DNA of 64,000 nucleotides, from the NCBI GenBank assembly GCA_002914805.1, contig JXTB01000032.1, forward strand, positions 789,363-853,362. The letters are read 5' to 3'. The translations under genes were made by a program, and so were the position numbers. The notes below the pieces were generated by a model. The model was not told where the DNA came from. It saw nothing but the letters and a program-made list of their open reading frames with translations, and did not search any database. Shown one piece after another: positions 47,961-61,500 of this stretch (positions are counted from its first letter, which is position 1; each line of letters starts with the position of its first letter). The DNA is from Parasponia andersonii (taxonomy: Eukaryota; Streptophyta; Magnoliopsida; Rosales; Cannabaceae).

Positions 47961-48439
47961 CTTATGGGTCTATTTTTCAGTCTTAAGACATTTATTCAAA
48001 AAGATAGTCCTAAAAAGGTCTAAGACGAGGGAAGGAGTCTTATCCATATTCTTGTTAGCCCAAATGAAAGGAAGTTGCATAAATAGCTTCCTCAAGAATT
48101 TTTTTTTTTTAACATTTACGTTCTATTGCACCACTTTTGTGGATTTTTTTTAAAATAAATTTTTTGTCCAATAAATTATTAAAGAAAAATTATAATATAA
48201 AACAACAAACATTTGCAACTATTGACGAAAATTTTTATGTATCCGGAAATATCACAAACCCATGATCTATTCCACCCATCACCTTTTTTTTTTCCTATTA
48301 TACAAATTCTTCGAATTTAACCTCCTTACAAAATTTCTCATTGCCTCAAAATAATATATATATATATATATATCGTCGAATTTGGGAAATAATAACACGA
48401 ACAGATTTTTTTTAAAAAAAAAAATTGACGCATAATTAA

Positions 48440-48535
48440 TGGTATCCACTTACTACTGCACTTTGAAAGTCGAACTCCCGACTTAATACTCAATTTCCAC
48501 CTACTCTACCACACCTACTGAGCTAGTCTAAGTAG
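48440..48535 (-). mobile_element. tRNA-derived SINE head (candidate)
   Basis: On the minus strand an A-box-like TAGCTCAGTAGG (48514-48525) is followed by a B-box-like GAGTTCGACTT (48468-48478). The spacing is tRNA-like, but no full cloverleaf can be drawn. SINE body undefined. Confidence 0.45.
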
Positions 48536-48901
48536 GTAATAAGATGAAATGATTTAAATACTCTACAATGGATAATACCTTTTTTTTTTCTTTGAAAGAA
48601 TATAATGAACTATCCTTTTTTAGACTTACACTTGTCTCCAAATATGTAAGTGTTAAAATTTGATTGTTTTGGTTGGTATACACTGATAAAAGAAAAGTTT
48701 TACCAACTGAAAATGATGTGGTTTTGTGATTTTCATTTTTTAATTTTTTGAATCTTTGATTTTTATTTAATTGAAGTTGGAAAATGATGTACAATTCTAA
48801 ACAAAAAAGAAATTATTGGTTTCTTTAATCATTTGACATATTTCTTCACCAAATTAGATTTCAAAAGTGTAGATTTGGTAAGTAGTTTAATTCATATATG
48901 A

Positions 48902-49040
48902 GCCATAATCTAATAGGATTTTTTATTTTCTTTTACCTATCTATATGTATTTCCTTTATTGATCTAACGATTACCATGATTTGAGTAGCTAAAAAAATAA
49001 TAATAAATACACATTATTTAATATTTTTCTTTCTATATAT
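48902..49040 (-). mobile_element. Family A element, worn copy 4
   Basis: It starts GCCATAATCTAATAGG, then TTTTACCTATCTATATGTATTT as in the 18207 copy, with TTGATCTAACGATTACCATGA from the hairpin region. The far terminus is not recognisable, so the end is approximate. Confidence 0.45.
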
Positions 49041-49431
49041 AAATATATATTAATTAAAAGAGAAATACAATTCTCGGTTGCTTCCATATTTTTGGATGTA
49101 CAGGAGTATTCATCAGTATTATCAAATGTATTCTTCTATTATAAGTTTCCATTAATAAACCAATACACTCCACGATGTTCTTCTCTAATCAGTTTCCATT
49201 AAATTTAATATACCTAATGTACTCCACGATAAACAGTTGACAAACTAAGAACAAATAGAGAAACATAAATTAAGGGGTACGAGTGATATAACTTGTGAAT
49301 TTTGTGGGTACGATGGATGGAATGAGGGAAAGACTTCTTGAATTTTGCCTCATCTTGGATTCCTGTTTCCCTCCCTAATGTCGTCGATTTGCTCGGATTG
49401 ACATGTTATGTGCTAAGGCTATTGTATTTGG

Positions 49432-50018
49432 TAGGGCTGACAATTTGTTACGCGACTTGAAACCCGCATAATATTAGCGGGCTTGAATTTGCCTTAAACG
49501 GGTTCGGGTCGAAATCATATTAAACCTGTGAACTCGTTTATTAAATAGGTTAGATTTCGATCAACCTATTTATGATTCATATAATACCTATTTAAAAATA
49601 TTTGTATTTTTTAAAGATTTCTTATGCATATATATTGAGTTATTATGTGGTTTTAATTTATTTTTGGTAAATATTAGTACTTTAATATCATAATATATAT
49701 ATGAATTTATGTTAAATGTGTTAAAAAATATTTTAACTAATTTGAATTAAAAGAATTAACAGGTTATGTCAGTTGACTTAACCCAAATATAATACATTTG
49801 AATAAATGGATTATACGGGTCGTGTCAGATCAACTTGTTTCTAAACAGGTCAGGTTCGAGTTAGAATTTTTGATACGATTATTAAGCAGATCAAGTTCAG
49901 GTTGATGAATTTTTGATACGATTATTAAACAGGTCAAGTTCAGGTTGATGTATATGCTATTATATGTAGACATTGATAAGATACGAACACAATCCACTGA
50001 CACAAATTGCCACCCCTA
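49432..50018. mobile_element. hAT-type MITE with 8-bp target duplication
   Basis: Termini TAGGGCTGACAATTTG and CAAATTGCCACCCCTA are inverted repeats of 16 bp with two mismatches. The element is flanked by GTATTTGG on both sides (49424-49431 and 50019-50026), an exact 8-bp target duplication as made by hAT transposases. It is 587 bp and non-coding, with internal GGGTTCGGGT- and CAGGTC(A)AG-type repeats. Clear case of a non-autonomous hAT. Confidence 0.9.
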
Positions 50019-50026
50019 GTATTTGG

Positions 50027-50885
50027 TAGCACTATTCAACTTTTCCAAAGGAGCTCACATACGATACCCTAACATAGTTTTCACTTCTATATCTTGATTT
50101 AGCAATTGTTGGTTGAGAAGAGATATCGTGTTCTTGGTCTAAGTTATGGCCATCTGAATTAAGAGCCGATAAATTCCAAAAGGTCGAACAACTAGTAACT
50201 ACCAATATTGCTTTTATGACAATTACGCTTAATACCTATTTTTTTAGAACTTATTTCAAAAATACCTGTTTTTAATTTTTCTTTCAAAAATACCAATTTT
50301 TATGGTTTATAGTTCGTATGCAAAATATGAGTGGTCTTTATTTATAATGTAAATTTTATCTATGAGATACATATTTCATGTATAAAATATGAACGGTACA
50401 CATTTTAAAATGTGTGCTAATTTTTAGTGTATTTTTTATTCATGAAATGTAGACCACAGTATACATTTAATGCATGAAATATATTATATTTCATGTATAA
50501 AACAATGGTGATATATATTTCTCCAAAAAAATACATAAAAATCAATATTTATGAAATATAAATAAAAACGAGTATTTATAAAAATATGGTTTTAAAAAAA
50601 GTATTTATGACTTTTTCCCATTGCTTTTTGATATGATAATTTTCAGAACTTAGGTAGTTTTAATTCCTATTTTGCTTAAAATACGCTAATACATTTGACA
50701 TCATGAGTTATTTTTAAAAGGGTCATATAATGAAAAATGTTTGGAATAGTGACTAAATACATTCTCTGCCACAAACAAAGTTTTGAAACTTTTTTTCTCT
50801 TTTTTTAATCTATTGGTTTTTTTATTCACTATAAACGAAATATTCAAATAATGGTAGAATGTGACTTAGAAAGTTTAACATTATA
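50027..50885. other. Intergenic, possible small inverted-repeat element
   Basis: Around 50230-50600, AATACCTATTTTTTTAGAAC and AAAAAAAGTATTTATGA look like worn inverted ends with an AT-rich interior (ATATTTCATGTATAAAA repeated). No gene is seen. Confidence 0.4.
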
Positions 50886-51541
50886 GGGCTCATTTGGTTA
50901 TAATGGTAGAATAGTAATGGCAATGGTAATAGTAATTGGAACAGAATAGAAAATGAATGGTAATGTAATTATGTTGTTTAGTTGAAGTGGTAGAATCAGT
51001 AGCTGAATGGACATTCTTATATTTGGTTAACTGTGAAAAGGAATAGAATTTGCTATACTCTTAAGCTAAAATTAATATTTTATATATTTTAAATTACATT
51101 TAGAACTATTTTATTTTATTATTTTTTAAAATTATTTTACATTTAGCATTGTCTTATTTTATTTTATTATTTTATTATTTTTTAATTAATTAAATTATTT
51201 TATATTTTACATTTCACATTATTTTATTTTATTATTTCATTAAATTATTTTATAAATTAAATTACTATTTTATTAAATTATTTTTCATTTAGCATTAAAT
51301 TATTTTTATTAATTAAAATTTTATTTTATATTCAATATTATTTTACTTTATTTTATTACTTAAATAGTTTAATTAAATGGTATTCCATTCCAACTTATTC
51401 TACTTAAGGAGTGGAATAGAATTTCATCATATTTGTTAAAGACGTTTCCTATCTGGACTTTCTGACCAAACAATAGAATTGAGCTATTTTGAAATTATTT
51501 TTATTCTATTCATTTTCATTACCCCCAACCAAATAGGACCC
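50886..51541. mobile_element. MITE with GGGnnnATTTGGTT termini
   Basis: The left end GGGCTCATTTGGTTATAATGG and the right end, read from the other strand, GGGTCCTATTTGGTTGGGGG are inverted repeats. TTA follows the right end and is present 2 bp before the left, compatible with the 3-bp target of PIF/Harbinger (Tourist) elements but not proof. The interior (51050-51360) is almost pure A/T with many TTATTTTATTTTATTA runs. Non-coding. Confidence 0.6.
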
Positions 51542-51967
51542 TTAGCTTATTCATCTCAGAGTTGTTAAATTTGTCCAAAAAAACTCGTCGAAGTCATCTT
51601 GACAAGTCATATGTTAGACCTAACATAATATAGCCAAGATTAGCATGTCATACCACCGTTCATTCAAGTCTCAAGATAAAAGACATACTGAAATTTCGAC
51701 TTCTGATTGACTAATAGGCAAAGATAGAGTCAACATTTTTATTTAGTAGGCGCTAAAAATATATATATTTTTTCAATTTGGGGACTTATTCTATATATTG
51801 TCTATTTTGAGGGAGGGTTTTGTATAAAATTTAAGTCTAAAATTCTAATTACATATAAGTATTTATGTATTTTTCAAAAGAAAAATCAAACTGAGGAGGG
51901 GCTTAAGCCTCCATTAGGCCTGTTGTACTTTTGTGCCTGCTAATAGGCCCTTTTTATACTGCACAGT

Positions 51968-52440
51968 GGCTATGTTTGGTAGAAATGAAAGAAAAATAGA
52001 GAAAAATAATAAATAAAAAGTAAAAATGAAAGTAAATAGGAGTAGTGATAGGATGAAAAATACTTTTTTTTTTTTCTATATTGTTTGATATATAGAAGGG
52101 AAGAAAAATAAGAATTAGTTAAGATGCTATTTTATTAGCAATTCTAGACTCATTATTTTGTTTTAAAAATAATGAAAATAAAGAATTTAATATTGATGAC
52201 AAGTTATAAATTTATTCCCTTTTATTTTCTCTCCAATTTGGAGAGGTTAAAAAATAAGGTCCCTCTCTAATCTTTTTTTCCTCTTATTTCTTTTTCACTT
52301 TCTTTTCTCTCAAATCAAATAATTAATTTCTCTTTTTCTCATCACTTTTCCCTTGAATTTTTTTATTTCTCTACTGTTTCTTTTCTACCTTCATACTTTT
52401 TTCTTCGTCTCTCTTTTTCTTCCTATGTTTGGTACGTAAA
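51968..52440. mobile_element. CTATGTTTGGTAG-type MITE, copy 1 of a side-by-side pair
   Basis: It begins GGCTATGTTTGGTAGAAATG. The left arm is purine-rich and the right arm pyrimidine-rich (TCTCTTTTTCTTCC). It is followed directly by a second copy that starts TATGTTTGGTACG near 52424. Non-coding. Confidence 0.55.
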
Positions 52441-52822
52441 AAAATATGAATGAAGGAAAATACGAGTAATAGGATGGTCTATATTGTTTAATATATTTGA
52501 TATGTAGGAGAGAAGAAAAATGAGAATTTATTGAAATTAATGTTTAACAATTTTAAACTTATTATTTTGTTTTAAAAACAATGATAAATAAGTAATTCAT
52601 TATTGATGACAATTTATAGAAAAAAAAATCCTTTTTATTTTCTCTCCAATTTGGGTTAAAAATGGTGAGTCCCACTTTTAACCTTTTTTTCCCCATTTCT
52701 TTTTCATCCTCTTTTCCCTTAAACCAAATAACTCATTTCTCCATTTCTTTCTATTTTTCTCTCGAGCATTTTTCTTACTCTGTTTTTTTTTTTTTTTTCC
52801 TTTCTACCAAACATAACCTTAG
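52424..52822. mobile_element. CTATGTTTGGTAG-type MITE, copy 2
   Basis: It ends CTACCAAACATAACC, inverted to the start of the preceding copy. It shares AATTTGG, ATTATTTTGTTTTAAAAA and TATTGATGACAA blocks with copy 1, so both derive from one sequence. Confidence 0.55.
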
Positions 52823-53930
52823 CGTTTGGATGCTAGGGTATTGTATCTAGTTAGACCTAATAAATTGTGAGATAGGTAGGATATTGATTCATAGTTTAAA
52901 CTTTAAATTTAAAGTTTTTTCTTATATTTATGTTTTACTATCAAATATTAGATTTCTTTGTTTGTTTATTTATTTTTCCCCTTAAGATATGTATAAATAA
53001 TAGTATTTTTGGATCTCCCATTAGGAGTATAATGAAAAGTTATCACCTCTTATGAAGTTTGACATCTTAAAGTGCCAGTGTTACCATGTAATAAAAAAGA
53101 ATAGTAAACAAATATAAATACCTTCTCAAAATTTATATATTTGCTTGATATGTAATCTCAATTTTAATTCACCAACTGATTGGATATCACTTTATTGGAT
53201 TTGAGCTAATAAGTTGACTACTTTAAGAAGATAGCAACATTGAAGTAAATTCCGTTTCTCATAGAAATCATTATTCCTTATGTTCTTTTGTCTTATTTTC
53301 CAGGTATAGCTTCAGTTCATCTAATAGGCACATGGTAGCTAAATTATAACTTGCTTGGCTATATTCCACCCCAATTATATCTGCTGTTTTTATGGATTAA
53401 AACTGATCTTCATTTAAAAAGGAAAAAAAAAAAAACTAGATAGTAACATTAAAGTCATAAATAAGTACATAAAAAGGTGGATTAGAAATTAGTTAAAAAA
53501 AATGTCGAAAAAAAAATTGGTGAAAAAAATGTGAGTATAGGTGACTACGCGCGTTCCTGTCATCTTTAGGAATAGAAGAGAGATTCTTTCATCAGCAGGT
53601 CCAGGTTCCAAACAGGCCTACTTTTTATTAAAATTTTCAACCAGCATTAATTAATAAATTAAGTTTTATCTTTTAAATCAAAATGGTCCCAACTCCCAAC
53701 CCAACAAATAAAAGTTTAAAAAACTGATTTTTTTTTTAAAAAAAAAAAAGTGAAGGCGCTCTTTCGAAGAAACTTCCAATTGCATAGCTTGGTACTCAAC
53801 TCCATGCCGGCCATCCAACAACGTTTTTCTTTTCTCATACGTTTTAAATCAAATCACAGAGAAAGGAAAACAATATTAGGAAATCCCAAATCCAAATCCA
53901 ACTTGATTTGATTTTTTTTTTTTTTTTCAA
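52823..53930. other. Intergenic, upstream of the CAX gene
   Basis: No gene is seen. AT-rich, with poly-A/T runs at about 53730-53750. It should include the CAX promoter near its right end. Confidence 0.5.
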
Positions 53931-53939
53931 ATTTTGGGG

Positions 53940-53967
53940 ATTCCAAAACTGGATGGGACCCACTTCT

Positions 53968-54015
<48 letters not shown>

Positions 54016-54210
54016 CGTTGCTGAACTTAATCCAACTTTGGGGCTTCGAGTCTCAAGGTCTCAGACCCATTCTTCTCTCTCTCTGCTGTCTCAGTTTTGG
54101 GATCAAATCTGAATCCGAATCCAGTTCTCTGATTCGGGTTGGGTTGGGTTGATCTCTAAAAATTGTTGCTGCTCATTGGGACACTTAATTTCCCTTTTGC
54201 TAAAAAAGGG
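53940..54210 (+). other. Probable 5' UTR exon of the CAX gene
   Basis: The coding ATG at 55537 follows directly on a splice-acceptor-like GTGCAG, so the leader should lie in an upstream exon. This CT-rich segment, with raised GC, is the best candidate. The donor is uncertain; AAAAAAGGGTACTC near 54206 is one option. Inference only. Confidence 0.4.
53975..54013. repeat. (CT)n microsatellite in the probable CAX leader
   Basis: About 38 bp of CT repeats in an otherwise less AT-rich stretch (53930-54160) that looks like a transcribed leader. Confidence 0.85.
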
Positions 54211-55536
54211 TACTCTTTCTTTCCCTTTCTTTTCCAAATTGCGATTTTATTTCTTAATTTAATGTCCAAACACTCTTTTCATTTTCCTGTTTTTTTTTTT
54301 TTTTTGGGTTGCCATACTAGTTATGGCAAACCAAATATCACCTAGTAATTAATGTCCTTTTTTAAAAAAAAAAAAAAAAACTAATCTAATCTAGTTTAAA
54401 TTATGTTAATTGCATTTGTCCATTTTAAACGATAGTATTTTATAGAGTTTGGTCCCGCTACTGATGATAGTTTATTTTGAGCTTTTTTTGCTTTTGTAAG
54501 TTGTTTTCTTAAAAATTTTGACATAGAATGATGGATGCCTACTTTTCAGATAATAGTCTTATAATTGTGTATTTGGATGTTGAGAAAAGAAAAAAAAAGC
54601 GGTAAACGGTTACAATTTGTTTCTTTAGGTTTAGATCAAGCAGTCGGACCAAGCATGTCGGATAAACCAATGTGCCAATAAACAAAATGTTGCATATAAT
54701 ATATATAGAGAGAAAAGATTACATTTTGTAATAAACTTTCTAATATTTATATACTTGTTTCTATGAGTTTTTTTTTTTTTTTTTTCCCCCTCACTAGTAA
54801 TTGGTTTGGTGTTGAAATTATAGATTGAATGAAGATATTGGGTTTCATAATTAATAATGGATATTACTAACATTAAAATGTTTGAACTTACTTTTGCCAC
54901 CTTGTAGAATTGGTGTTTACAAGCTTTATGTAGAGAAATGAGAAGCTTAAACGTTTGAGTTCTTTTTTAAATATGAATGTACAATAATGTAAATTTGATC
55001 TCATTTGAATTGGCCAGCATTTTCAAAATGGTGATATGATATTTTTGGTCCAACTGATTATTTCGGATTTTTATTTATTTATTTATTATTATTTTTAAGC
55101 TTAGTTGTTGATAGAAAGGACTGAAGTCTTCACCTTATTACCAAGGGATGATTAATTGGAATGTAGATAGTCGTAGTAGAAGCTTCGGTTACTGTTGGAG
55201 AGTGGAAAAGGGGACGTTATCATGGAATTTGTGAATACCCTTTGATTCTTTGTTTATTTATTTATTTATTTTTAATATTTTCCTGTGAGGAAGGGAAAGA
55301 GTTCTCTTATTCTCTGTTGAAAGAGTTTCTCTTTTTAGTCTAAGTAATGCATACGATACTTAAATATGCAACATTCGTACCTCTTTTTTGTCTTAGACAG
55401 CTAACTGGTATGTTGCACGAATATGTTTGTGTTCTATCAAAATAGGAGGCAGAAGAAGAGATGTTTTTTTCTCTAGTTTTCTTTTCCATTTTTGGACTAA
55501 AAATTTTAAATTTGTTGATTATCTCTGTCCGTGCAG

Positions 55537-58500
55537 ATGGTATCCAGAGAGGAGAATACAGACCTTGACTCTGATGAGGAGATTCCTTTTAGCTCATCAC
55601 CAGCCAAAAGGAAAGTTCATTCATTGGATTTTGAGATGGGTCATATGCATTCACCTTCAGATGTTGCAAAGTCACGATCTTTTAACTTTATGAGAATAAG
55701 TGTGCTTCGGAGTATTTACATTGTCTTAATTAAAGCAAAGATCAACTTGTTGCTACCATTTGGTCCCTTGGCGATAGTGCTACATTATATCACTGGAAAG
55801 CATGTATGGACTACTCTTAATCAGCTTTATGAGAATTATTTTACCCAACCGGGAAAAAAAAAAAAAAATGAGCTATTAGCTTCAGTTAAGAAAAGGATGT
55901 TAGTGCATTCAATTTGAAGGAGCCAATGAGAAATGAATCTTCTAATTAGGGAAAATAATCAAAGGAAAGATATTTTTCTTGCTCTTCTTTTTTTTTTTTT
56001 TTTGTTTTTTTTTTTTTTGAACCTTGAGTGGAGACATTGTTGCATACTGTTTCATGTTGAGACAGCATATTTAGATATGAGTATTTTGAAAGCATTCTTT
56101 CCTTAATCTCAGTAGCATAATTTAAATGTTGTCACGGTGTATAATCGACAGTTACCTTGAATATGTTAGGGATGGGTTTTCTTCTTCAGCTTAGTGGGCA
56201 TTATGCCTCTGGCAGAGCGTCTAGGATATGCAACAGAGTAAGTTGTATCTTGTTTAGATCTTGCATAAAGCATTAGAATATTCTAAACCTATATTGGAGG
56301 TTAAGACTTGCTGTTTATTACATTGCAGGCAACTTGCTTTTTACACAGGACCAACAGGTAAAATTACTAAAGCATTGTATTTTCATGTCGAATGATGATA
56401 AAAGCTAGAAATGGGGATGAAGTTGGACCAATGTGTGTTAAGTAAACCTCAGATTAAACCGAGTTATCAGAAAAGAAGATAAATGATGAAGATATAATTG
56501 CAGTAATTATGAAAAAAATAGAATTGAAGATATAGAAATAATTGAAATGAGAAATTGTGGATTAATCAGAGAACCTGTGAGAAAATAGAAGTCAAACATA
56601 GTGAAGTACTAGGGGAAAAGGTGATCGTGAAGAGTGATCTTTAGCTATAGGAAACCTTGAAAACTTGTGAAAGAACTTATTGGTTTGTGAAAAGTACTCT
56701 TAAACACCTTTGGTTTTGAGATCTAATGGTATGCTCATGTTGGGGCTTTGGGGGAGGGCTCCGTAGAAATAGCTCATATATTATGGATGGTTCAATAAAA
56801 ATTGTTGAGAATGGAAAGAAGATGCCCCATCCTTAAAGTGAGGTTGATTTAAATGTGCCTTAGGTTGTTGGTCCCAATTTGGAATTTTGTGTTGTTATTG
56901 GATTCTCTGTCATTCATTTTCGAAAAACAACCTTGTACCTTCTTAAAATTGTTGTGAAAGTGTAAGATTCTGATTTAGTCTCTTTTGTAATATTTATCAA
57001 ACAAGTTGTTCTTAGAAATTTGTGTAAAAAGTGATTCCGGGGCTTTCAAATCAACCCCTGATGGGCCTTTTGGCATTTACAACATAAGACCTTTAGCCAG
57101 TTACCTTCTACTTGATAAGTCCTTATACCTGACAATCAATTGTTGAAATTTGCAGTTGGAGGTCTTCTAAACGCTACATTTGGAAATGCAACGGAAATGA
57201 TAATATCAATTTATGCTTTAAAGAATGGAATGATTAGGGTTGTGCAGCAATCTTTACTTGGCTCCATCTTATCAAACATGCTCTTAGTGCTTGGATGTGC
57301 CTTCTTCACTGGTGGGATCATTCATTATGAGAAAGTTCAGATTTTCAATAAGGTAGATCTTCATGATGTGGTTGAAATATTTTCCCTGAAATTTGCTGTC
57401 AGCTGGAGTTTTGTTCTGAGTGGGGTCAACTTTTGCAACAGGCAGCTGCCATAGTGAATTCCGGGTTGCTGTTAATGGCTGTAATGGGGATAATGTTTCC
57501 TGCTGTGCTTCACTTCACGCATTCAGAGGTGCATTTTGGGAAGTCAGAGTTATCTCTTTCAAGATTTAGCAGCTGTATAATGCTAGTGGCATATGCAAGC
57601 TACCTTTTCTTTCAGCTTAGAAGTCAACATAATCTTTACAGTCCTGTTGATGGGGTAAGTCGCTAAATATTATTACAGGGTAAAGATAAACATCTGATTC
57701 TTTTCTTCATTTTCAAAACCATGCTTCATTTGGTTGTTCCTCCTGTTCTTTTTTTTTTTTCCCCAGAGTTTTTTAATTATTACATTGTTTGGTACACAGT
57801 CTGCTGATAGTTGGTAAACTCCCTGATGAGGAATATGAATAAGATAAAAAATTTGTCGCTTGGTTATTTATAGATAGGAATGAACTAGATTCAGAAATTA
57901 TATCAATAATATGTCTCTGGCCCCCTCCCCAGCTCTCTTGTTTGTTTTCTATCTGAAAAGAGAAAATCACATTACAAATCTGAACCTGTATATGCAGGGC
58001 GGGATATACAGGACTTTGGTCTTGTTGGACTTTCTATTATTTAGAATTTATGGTTACTTTCGGGTTTGTCTTGTATAATATAAATTATATGTATGAGCTT
58101 TAGTGCGTTATAGAATTTGGGTTCAGGTAGTACCTGTAAAAGTTTAGTAAATTGTATTCCTTGTCTGATTTTAAGGTCTAGTAAATGTACATTTTACTCT
58201 AAAGAAACAACTTGGTGGTTCACGTCATTGAGCTGAGTTTAATACTTGGTTTCATGGACTGAGAGAAATTTAGTTCAATTTTAGTTCTTGTGTCATCTTT
58301 AGTTCTGGAAACAGCTTTGATAATTTGGTTGGAAGTAATCAAGAGGACTTTAAAAGATCTTGGGACTTCTTCTTCTAAGAAGTTCGAATATTTCCTTTAG
58401 GAGCATCTGGTTTATATTTTTCAACTACTGAGGACATCATGTACTTTATTTCTAGAATGTTATTTTCCATTTTCTCCTCCTTTATTTTATTTTAATGTTT

Positions 58501-61500
58501 TATAAACAAAAAACTTGAGACAACAAATTAATTTGGGTGTGATTGAAAAGATTTTATGAATTCAGCTTATAAAAAATTTGTATAGCTGATCCCAAATTAT
58601 GTTTTTGTATTTGTTTTATTATTCTTAAGAATTTAACACAATGCTAGAAGCTATGATTGAATATTGCTACTTATTTTCTAAGATATTAGAGTTAATGGTT
58701 GGATTTTATTTATCTGATCTTTTGGCTACTTTTTTGTTCGTCTTCTGCAATGTCTGAAGGAAGGAGAGAATAATGAAGATTCTGACGAAGAAGAGGCTCC
58801 TGAATTAACTCAATGGGAAGCAATTGGTTGGCTCGCTATTTTGACAGCATGGGTATCCATTTTGTCTGGATACCTTGTTGATGCCATACAGGTAGAATCT
58901 ATGTTGAATGCACATTATATGTTAGTTCTTACTGTTTCATTTTAATAGGGGTTGTGAAAAAGAAAAGAAGGCTTTGACGGATGTGTTGTATTGGCCCATT
59001 TTTCATTTGCGGGGAATTGTAGATTTTGTTAGAACAAGCTTGAGGTGATGGAGTTTTTTTGGGACAAAATTAGGTTCTTGGCTTCATTGTGGCTTGTGGG
59101 TGTTGTCTTCTAAGCATCTTCTTGATTCGTCCTTTTTCTGCATTCCTTTGAACTGGAAGACGTTTTAGTTGATTATTTATTTATTCTTTTTCGTCCAAGT
59201 TAGTTGTATTTCTTTTCATTTTCTTTTTCTTGTTTTATTGGATTTTTTTTTCCCAATTCTGTTCTACTTTTTCTTTAATGAAATCTTTGGTTTCTGATTA
59301 AAAAAAAATGGATATGTTTAATGATTGTGTTCAGGGAGCATCTGACTCGCTGAACATGCCAGTGGCTTTCATTAGTGTCATCTTGCTTCCTATCATGGGA
59401 AATGCTGCAGAGCATGCAAGTGCAATAATGTTTGCCATAAAGGATAAGCTAGTAAGTGATTTGAAGATTTGCACGGCTTATATTATATAATTATTACCTG
59501 GATTGATGGGTTTAAATTTTTTGACAGGACATCACACTTGGAGTTGCTATTGGTTCATCCACACAAATATCTATGTTTGTGGTAAGGACTTAAATCGTTA
59601 TAACTAAGAAAATAATCATGAAGATCCCTTAGGCTTTACAATTTATATTCAAGCAGGGTTTTCCATATTTCTGAAAACTCCCGGTTCCATGTCAAAATAT
59701 TGTAGAACACAGGATATTTATGATAGTTTCCCCGAATATTATGACACTATTCTCATATACATATGTATATATATATTTTCTGTTAAATGCTTGTTATTAT
59801 TGTAATCATCAATGTCGTCATTATCATTTGTTGTTGTTGTTATTATTGGTAGATGGACTGGACTCATCATTTAAACTAGAATTTCATTTCTAACTGTTGG
59901 TGTTGAATAGAATATTTTTGTTTAACTTTGTTATTTGTAGATTATTTACTGAACTCAATTTGACTTGCTCTTCAGAATAAATGTAGTCTAGAGTTGGTTA
60001 CTTTCGTATATATGTTGTGCGCAATTCAAGTTTATTTTGAACTTTTGAGACGTCGATGACTCTGTTTTCTTTTTCACTGGATTGTAGATCCCCTTCTGCG
60101 TAGTTATTGGATGGATCATGGGAAAACCAATGGATTTAAATTTTCAACTCTTTGAGACAGCTACACTCTTCATTACTGTGCTAGTTGTGGCATTTATGTT
60201 GCAGGTGGGTTAGCTATTTATTTTTGTTCTTCGGCTGTTAAACATTGCTTTGAGTATCATTTGTTTGCTGTTTCTTTTTTTACTTCTCCATTCCCTTTCG
60301 TATCTAATGCTCCTTTCTAAGGAATTGTTTGACACGTTTTTGTTGAGATTTTGTTATAATTTCTGCATGTATGTTTTTATTATATATGTATATAATGATG
60401 CTATGGATTTAAAGAAGATGAGTGGTATGGCAGGTAATGAATGTCAAAATATCTGAGAGATACTAGTTTAAACTTTTGTATGAATCATACAACATTTCAC
60501 TTACTAATTTGGAATATAGGACTGCTCCCTATTTGTTACTTCTAGTTAGGTTACCTTAGAGCTAGTTTCAGTACATTGCCACATTTTTAGTTGCCTTAGG
60601 ATTATAGGCTGTTAGGGCTAATCACTCTGGTTAATTTCGGCCTGCCATATAGGGGCTTAGGTGAAAATTGAGGAAGTTTTGTGCAATTGTTAGATTACTA
60701 ACAAGTGACAAGTTTATTTGGGGTGCTGGATCGATCTTATTATGTATTATGATTATCCCAATATTAGTTTGCAATGAAATATCTCTTCTATTGTCTTATT
60801 GTAGGAAGGGACATCAAACTATTTTAAGGGATTGATGCTTATTCTCTGCTATCTCATAGTTGCAGCCAGTTTCTTCGTGCATGTTGACCCGTCAACTGGT
60901 GAGAATAAGGACTNCATTGTTACATATTTGTTTAATAACCTAAGTTTTGTTCTATGAAAATTATTTGGAGATGTTTATAACGATTTTCCTTGATTAAATT
61001 TGGAATCTCTCTTAAAAAGAAATTAAAACCATTGCCACTACTACGTATTACAAAAGTGACTTCCTCACGAACTTTTTTACTAGCAACAGCTAACAGGGTA
61101 CATGCATTTTCTGTGGTTGGATATGCCAAAATGGGTTTCCATTTTGGTTAAACTGTGACGCTCAAGGTGCTTTTGTTTCTCTTATGGTGACAAACTGATT
61201 AATTTTGTGATACAACACCAATGGACATTACACAAGTACACTATGATATGGAGCAATGAAATCAGAAATCCTAGAGAAAACAGAAGTTCAACATAGACTG
61301 GAAAGAAGAAGATCGCTTTGTCGATTAAGCAACCTCTTTCGAAATTGAGCTGTCTGCTCTCTACCTGAGAAAGTCCAAACTCAAACACCCTATAATCTTT
61401 ACTATTATTGTCCACACCGAAAATTTACTAGAGAGGTGCCTTGCAAGCTGCCTCATTGTGCTTAACAAATCTTCAAATTTAATAAGCCCCGTAACAGCCA

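Noticed and set aside
48440-48535. Functional tRNA gene
   Set aside because: A- and B-box-like motifs are present but the arms do not pair into a cloverleaf; a SINE head fits better.
57773-57970. 65-codon minus-strand ORF inside the CAX gene
   Set aside because: It lies in an intron and has no recognised content.
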